In this document: positions 60,324-64,000 of the stretch, in pieces
Layout of the letters: each line of letters begins with the position of its first letter
How positions within the stretch are numbered: the stretch's first letter is position 1
Source: UBA5859 sp041940025
Lineage (GTDB): Bacteria; Pseudomonadota; Gammaproteobacteria; UBA5859
Direction: 5' to 3'
Assembly (NCBI GenBank): GCA_041940025.1
Contig: JBGTSY010000001.1
Location: 310,001-374,000, forward strand
Length of the DNA stretch: 64,000 bases
The notes under the pieces: generated by a model
Told to the model about the DNA's origin: nothing
Databases searched by the model: none
What the model saw: the letters and a program-made list of their open reading frames with translations, nothing else
Made by a program: the position numbers and the translations under genes

Positions 60324-63179
60324 TCAACTGGTATTTTCTAGTTCCAGCAGTGCGGTATTGAGTTTATTTTCAAGTTCGCGTTTGTAATTCAGGAAAGTGC
60401 AGGTGGATAGATGGTGGATCTCTCGGTCACTTTTTACGACTTGGCTCAGATCAATGTCGGTCACACAGACGGGGTAGGTGGCATGAGCGGCTCGTAGAGA
60501 TATGATTCTACTCACTACTTCATTATAGACCGAGTCATTGAAATCCAAGTATGAAATCTCTTCATCATCCCAAATGAATGTGGGAAACAATTTACCCTCA
60601 TCAGACAGGTGAAGTAATACCTGAATTCCGTGATGATATCCAGGTTCTGGATTAAGCTTAAACGTTCTTTGTGAGACTTGTTTGACACCATATCGTTGGC
60701 CATCTTCAATGACAAAATATTCCACTTTATAGGCTGGTTGATGATTATGTTTTTGCCCGGAGATCATGCTTTGTCTATGAATTGTGGCAGCAAAAAATCT
60801 ATGGTAGTGATTGAGTAGATGTTCTACTGGTCTTGGGGTAATAAACTGATGGAAAAGCACACCCTTTTCGTCTAATACATAAATCTCAATGTGATCTGGC
60901 AACTCTTCGTAAAAGTATTGAATAATTCCGGCGGTGTTAAATTTGCAGATATATTTTAGAACGTCTTTACCTAACGCATACTGATCGAAGGCAATGGGGC
61001 TGAAATCCTCTCGTCCCATTTGCAGTTCCGATAACAGTGCGTTCCGACCCTCTATACGTACGCCCGTGGGCACCCTCTCTTTGAGATGTATCATATAGGT
61101 CTTGCGTCCGACTTGAACGATAAATCTTGAGTTTAGATTTCCCCGGCTATGTAAAAATACTTGCTGTATAGTATCGAAGAGTTGTTGTAGCCGATCAGCG
61201 ATAGATTTGCCTCTGGTGGGTACATGGCAATATATTTTATAAGTTGGAAGGCTCTGAGGGTTTTCTAATGCGGCGCTGATATAGTGACACAAACACTCTA
61301 TTAGAGCTTCTTCACTACCATAGTGAGAGCAGGTAAATTCGTGCCAACTATTGAGCTCTATTTGATCGATAATATGAATTAGATTTTCATTCAGCCCACT
61401 GTAAGACAACGCATCTGTTTTATTACTGGTCATCTGTTTACCTTGGCGCTTCAACTTTTCTAGTGGCTCCACACCGATATTCACGAATACAGCAAATTCG
61501 ATCGGTTTGGCAGGTACAGAAAAATCCACTTGATGTTTACCGTATTCAGAGCGGTTAGGGAACGTCTCTTGAAGTGAATGAATCAAGTCATGTAGTTCTC
61601 TAGTATGAACGTTAGTGTTATCTGCATATACCAGTAAGTGGGTATTGGTATCAATTAGAGTGTTAAGGTATCCCCAAGTGAGCAGTTCGATTAACGTTCT
61701 TGTGCGCTTTAGTGGATGCCATGAGGGTGCCTCTTTAGGCGGCACTTTGCCACGATACAACGACCAAACAGAGCGATTATCCTGCATCTTGGTTTCTAAG
61801 ACAGTCAGTTCGTCTTCCAGTAGATTGGGGGCGATTCCTGGATTGATAAGTTCGATTTTTCCGGCTTTTCTTTCGAAAGCGGCATAGAGCTTTCTGCCCA
61901 GTGTATTCAGATCTTCTGCATTAATAAGAGCAGATTTATCCTTCGCGAATTCAGACAGAAATTGATAGCTTTGAATTAACTCCCTCACAAGAAAGCGGGT
62001 TTCTCTTAACACCCTGTCAATTTTCCAGTGTTTACGATTATCCAAATCTTGTAATGTAGCTTTGCTCCATCCCCACTCACTCACCACATTAGTTAAAATT
62101 TCCCTACGCCAATTTTGTAGTCGACTAGGCTGGCTGAGTGGGATATTCAACTTTAAATAGAAACATCGGCGAACTAAATCAAGGCGACTAAATTGACCTT
62201 TTTCAGTTAAATACTCTTCTACAAACCGATATAACATTAAATAGGGATCGAGTTCGTCCAAACTTGCCTGACTTTCGAACACTAACTGTTTGAAGCCTAG
62301 ACTTAGCGGTTGAATATGGGGGTACTGGCTGGCATAAGCTTCCATCACTAAGATCTTCAATACCGATTTAAAAGGGGAGTCGATGGCTTTGTATAACTGC
62401 CAGAGAGCTGCGCCAAAGAACTCCTCTGCAGGAATTTCCGCGATATGACCGAAGTCCACCATTTCTGCGCGGCTGGCCAATTTTAACTGCTCTATTTTTT
62501 CCAGGTATTTATCGAAATGTGCTTCATGTTCCGAGGGGACATACCACCAGGCCGGTGATCTTCCCGCAACTAAAACGCTGGTGCGGTAGAATTCGTCCAG
62601 TAAGAGATGGTATTGCGCGGAGCCACTACTATGCTCGGAGAGGTTGAGAACCTCGCCGTCTTTAAATGCGGCCGCATCCATTAAGAAAAAATGAACTTCC
62701 AAATTCACTTCTTCAGCCCAACTCGTTATCGCTAAAGATTTTTGTTCTAGGGCGCCCAATTCTTCGTCTGACAAGCCGGGACGGTGACATAGCCAGTAGT
62801 CGAAATCACTGGCACGAGATTGAGCGATACTGCCGACGCTGCCCATCATGTACAGGCCGTGTAGATCGTAACGCAGACGTGCTCGTTTTTTATATTTAAA
62901 ATCTGGCCAAGAAGCGTTTGCAGTTTTTATCACTTGGCTGCTGGGCATGTAATTCGACAGCCCGGCTGGAGTCTCCTGATTAACGAAACCAGGGAGGTTT
63001 TCATCATTTTCATGTAAAAGAAAAGGGATCAACTCAAGCACCTTAAGTTGATGGCTAGCGAGCCCGCGACTTGCACGGCGCAGTCTTTCCTGGTTAATTA
63101 ATTGAAATCGTTGTAGAACTGCGCGATATTGTTTCTTGTCGATGGTCCCGGGTATGGTGTTTTTCAAGTCTGTGGCCAT
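60324..63179 (-). CDS. cyaA: Class I adenylate cyclase
   Basis: Makes cAMP for CRP/Vfr-type regulation. 951 residues: N-terminal catalytic domain with MGSVGSIAQSRASDFDYWLCH (the nucleotidyltransferase motif; written around residues 108-128), FFLMDAAAFK, SGSAQYHLLLDEFYRTSVLVAGR, and a long C-terminal regulatory half. Class I cyclases are typical of gammaproteobacteria. Divergent from the GGDEF gene, 124 bp apart; no CRP site was recognised there. Confidence 0.95.
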   Translation of the reverse strand: MATDLKNTIPGTIDKKQYRAVLQRFQLINQERLRRASRGLASHQLKVLELIPFLLHENDENLPGFVNQETPAGLSNYMPSSQVIKTANASWPDFKYKKRARLRYDLHGLYMMGSVGSIAQSRASDFDYWLCHRPGLSDEELGALEQKSLAITSWAEEVNLEVHFFLMDAAAFKDGEVLNLSEHSSGSAQYHLLLDEFYRTSVLVAGRSPAWWYVPSEHEAHFDKYLEKIEQLKLASRAEMVDFGHIAEIPAEEFFGAALWQLYKAIDSPFKSVLKILVMEAYASQYPHIQPLSLGFKQLVFESQASLDELDPYLMLYRFVEEYLTEKGQFSRLDLVRRCFYLKLNIPLSQPSRLQNWRREILTNVVSEWGWSKATLQDLDNRKHWKIDRVLRETRFLVRELIQSYQFLSEFAKDKSALINAEDLNTLGRKLYAAFERKAGKIELINPGIAPNLLEDELTVLETKMQDNRSVWSLYRGKVPPKEAPSWHPLKRTRTLIELLTWGYLNTLIDTNTHLLVYADNTNVHTRELHDLIHSLQETFPNRSEYGKHQVDFSVPAKPIEFAVFVNIGVEPLEKLKRQGKQMTSNKTDALSYSGLNENLIHIIDQIELNSWHEFTCSHYGSEEALIECLCHYISAALENPQSLPTYKIYCHVPTRGKSIADRLQQLFDTIQQVFLHSRGNLNSRFIVQVGRKTYMIHLKERVPTGVRIEGRNALLSELQMGREDFSPIAFDQYALGKDVLKYICKFNTAGIIQYFYEELPDHIEIYVLDEKGVLFHQFITPRPVEHLLNHYHRFFAATIHRQSMISGQKHNHQPAYKVEYFVIEDGQRYGVKQVSQRTFKLNPEPGYHHGIQVLLHLSDEGKLFPTFIWDDEEISYLDFNDSVYNEVVSRIISLRAAHATYPVCVTDIDLSQVVKSDREIHHLSTCTFLNYKRELENKLNTALLELENTS

Positions 63180-63303
63180 GATTACAAACTATATCGTCGA
63201 TTGAGGTCGATTCTGCACTCTGGCGAAAAACCTACGGGAGCCGCTAGCATTTTGATTAGTTTACAAATCTAAGATAGTTAGTGGATTCCTAGGAGGAGAA
63301 TTG

Positions 63304-64000
63304 ATGTTGAAAAAACTCATTGGAAACGATCTTCAGCGTCTGTTTGAACAGTTGCCCTTAGCTGCCACATTGGTGGATGAGAAGGAGACATTGCTTTGGG
63401 TGAATGAAAAATTTTGCGATCTATTTGGGCGTCAAGCTGAGGAATTTGCTGAAACTACGTTCCGTGATCTACCTTGTGATACCGCATTAACCCCTTTGGG
63501 CAAGGAGCCATTGTACTATGTTCCACCTGCGCAGGAACGAAAGGAACATTGGCTGCGTTCCAGTGTAGAAAAGATCGTTACCGAGTCGGGAACCTATGAG
63601 ATCAGATATTTTTTTGAAGTAAGCGATTTTGTCCAGGTGGTGTCAGAGCAGATGCAGCTCAATGAGATGCTGGCAAAAAAAAATACCGTGGATCTGGTTA
63701 CCGGTCTGCCAAATCGGCAAGCTTTATGGCCACTTTTGGAATCATTGGTGTCCCGTAGTCGCCGCTATGGTAATGACCTAACCGTGATAGTGTTGCAAGT
63801 CGGACTTCCGCAAATTGGAAAAGATGAAACAGGTGAGCGGCAACGTCTAAATGCACTGATGTCGGTGAAATATTTTTTAAAAGATCAAATGCGATGGGCG
63901 GACATTGTCGGGCGTCTGGAGGGCGGGGAGTTTTTGTTGGCGCTGCCGGAAACGCCGGAGGCAGCTTCAAAGGATTTAATCGAAAAAATTCGTTCTGGAA
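63304..64000 (+). CDS. PAS-GGDEF protein, degenerate signature (3' end cut)
   Basis: The ATG at 63304 has AGGAGG about 9 nt upstream and the frame stays open to the window edge (232 codons). N-terminal PAS-like domain (about 8-115, FEQLPLAATLVDEKETLLWVN), then a GGDEF domain from about residue 130 with DLVTGLPNRQ. The active loop reads RLEGGEF where active cyclases have R-x-GG[DE]EF, so first-position Gly is Glu and the Asp is Gly. Diguanylate cyclase activity is doubtful. A downstream EAL domain cannot be excluded, since the gene is truncated. Confidence 0.85.
   Translation, partial: MLKKLIGNDLQRLFEQLPLAATLVDEKETLLWVNEKFCDLFGRQAEEFAETTFRDLPCDTALTPLGKEPLYYVPPAQERKEHWLRSSVEKIVTESGTYEIRYFFEVSDFVQVVSEQMQLNEMLAKKNTVDLVTGLPNRQALWPLLESLVSRSRRYGNDLTVIVLQVGLPQIGKDETGERQRLNALMSVKYFLKDQMRWADIVGRLEGGEFLLALPETPEAASKDLIEKIRSG

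Overview
The window is chromosomal core sequence from a gammaproteobacterium with moderate GC. Gene order and protein features resemble Pseudomonadales, Oceanospirillales or Cellvibrionales. The blocks aroK-pilQPONM/mrcA, hisIE-tatABC, ctpA-envC-gpmI, secB-gpsA, ntrBC-glnA, glyQS/plsC-gyrB-recF-dnaN-dnaA and xerC-DUF484-dapF-lysA-lptM-cyaA are all familiar from pseudomonads and relatives, but here they are packed into 64 kb. No tRNA, rRNA, CRISPR array, insertion sequence or prophage was seen.

Layout. 1-5.7 kb: shikimate kinase (3' end missing) and the type IV pilus alignment/secretin operon pilMNOPQ, divergent from penicillin-binding protein mrcA. 8-15 kb: a malic enzyme, rpmE, rho, trxA, hemB and an OmpA-type lipoprotein, mostly on the minus strand. 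15-22.6 kb, plus strand: tamA-tamB (outer-membrane protein assembly), hisI-hisE and tatABC. 22.7-29.1 kb, minus strand: dtd, pip, a polysaccharide-deacetylase-like protein, ctpA, envC, gpmI. 29.3-33.3 kb: a two-cysteine ArsR regulator, an anchored rhodanese, secB, gpsA, trmL (minus strand) and a class 1B-type dihydroorotate dehydrogenase. 33.3-37.7 kb: ntrC, ntrB and glnA with a textbook sigma-54/NtrC control region. 37.7-39 kb: a TusA-like carrier overlapping a PP-loop tRNA-thiolase-like enzyme. 39-49.4 kb: a candidate replication origin, glyQS, plsC, and gyrB-recF-dnaN-dnaA, with two parS-like centromere sites inside recF. 49.7-56.2 kb: a five-gene unit encoding a chemoreceptor, three related outer-membrane barrels and a small PstS-like periplasmic protein, preceded by a flagellar-type sigma-28 promoter. 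56.4-63.2 kb: xerC, DUF484, dapF, lysA, lptM and class I adenylate cyclase. The window ends in a truncated PAS-GGDEF gene.

How the parts fit. Most genes are housekeeping. Three regions merit attention. The chemoreceptor/barrel/binding-protein operon is the best candidate for an undescribed system: it looks like an envelope module whose expression is tied to motility. The replication neighbourhood carries parS-like sites and DnaA boxes, but the boxes lie by glyQ rather than by dnaA, and dnaA has lost the usual rpmH-side neighbours. A reactive-sulfur theme (SqrR/BigR-like ArsR, rhodanese, TusA plus PP-loop enzyme) recurs between 29 and 39 kb. All functional statements come from reading sequence by eye; no database search was run.
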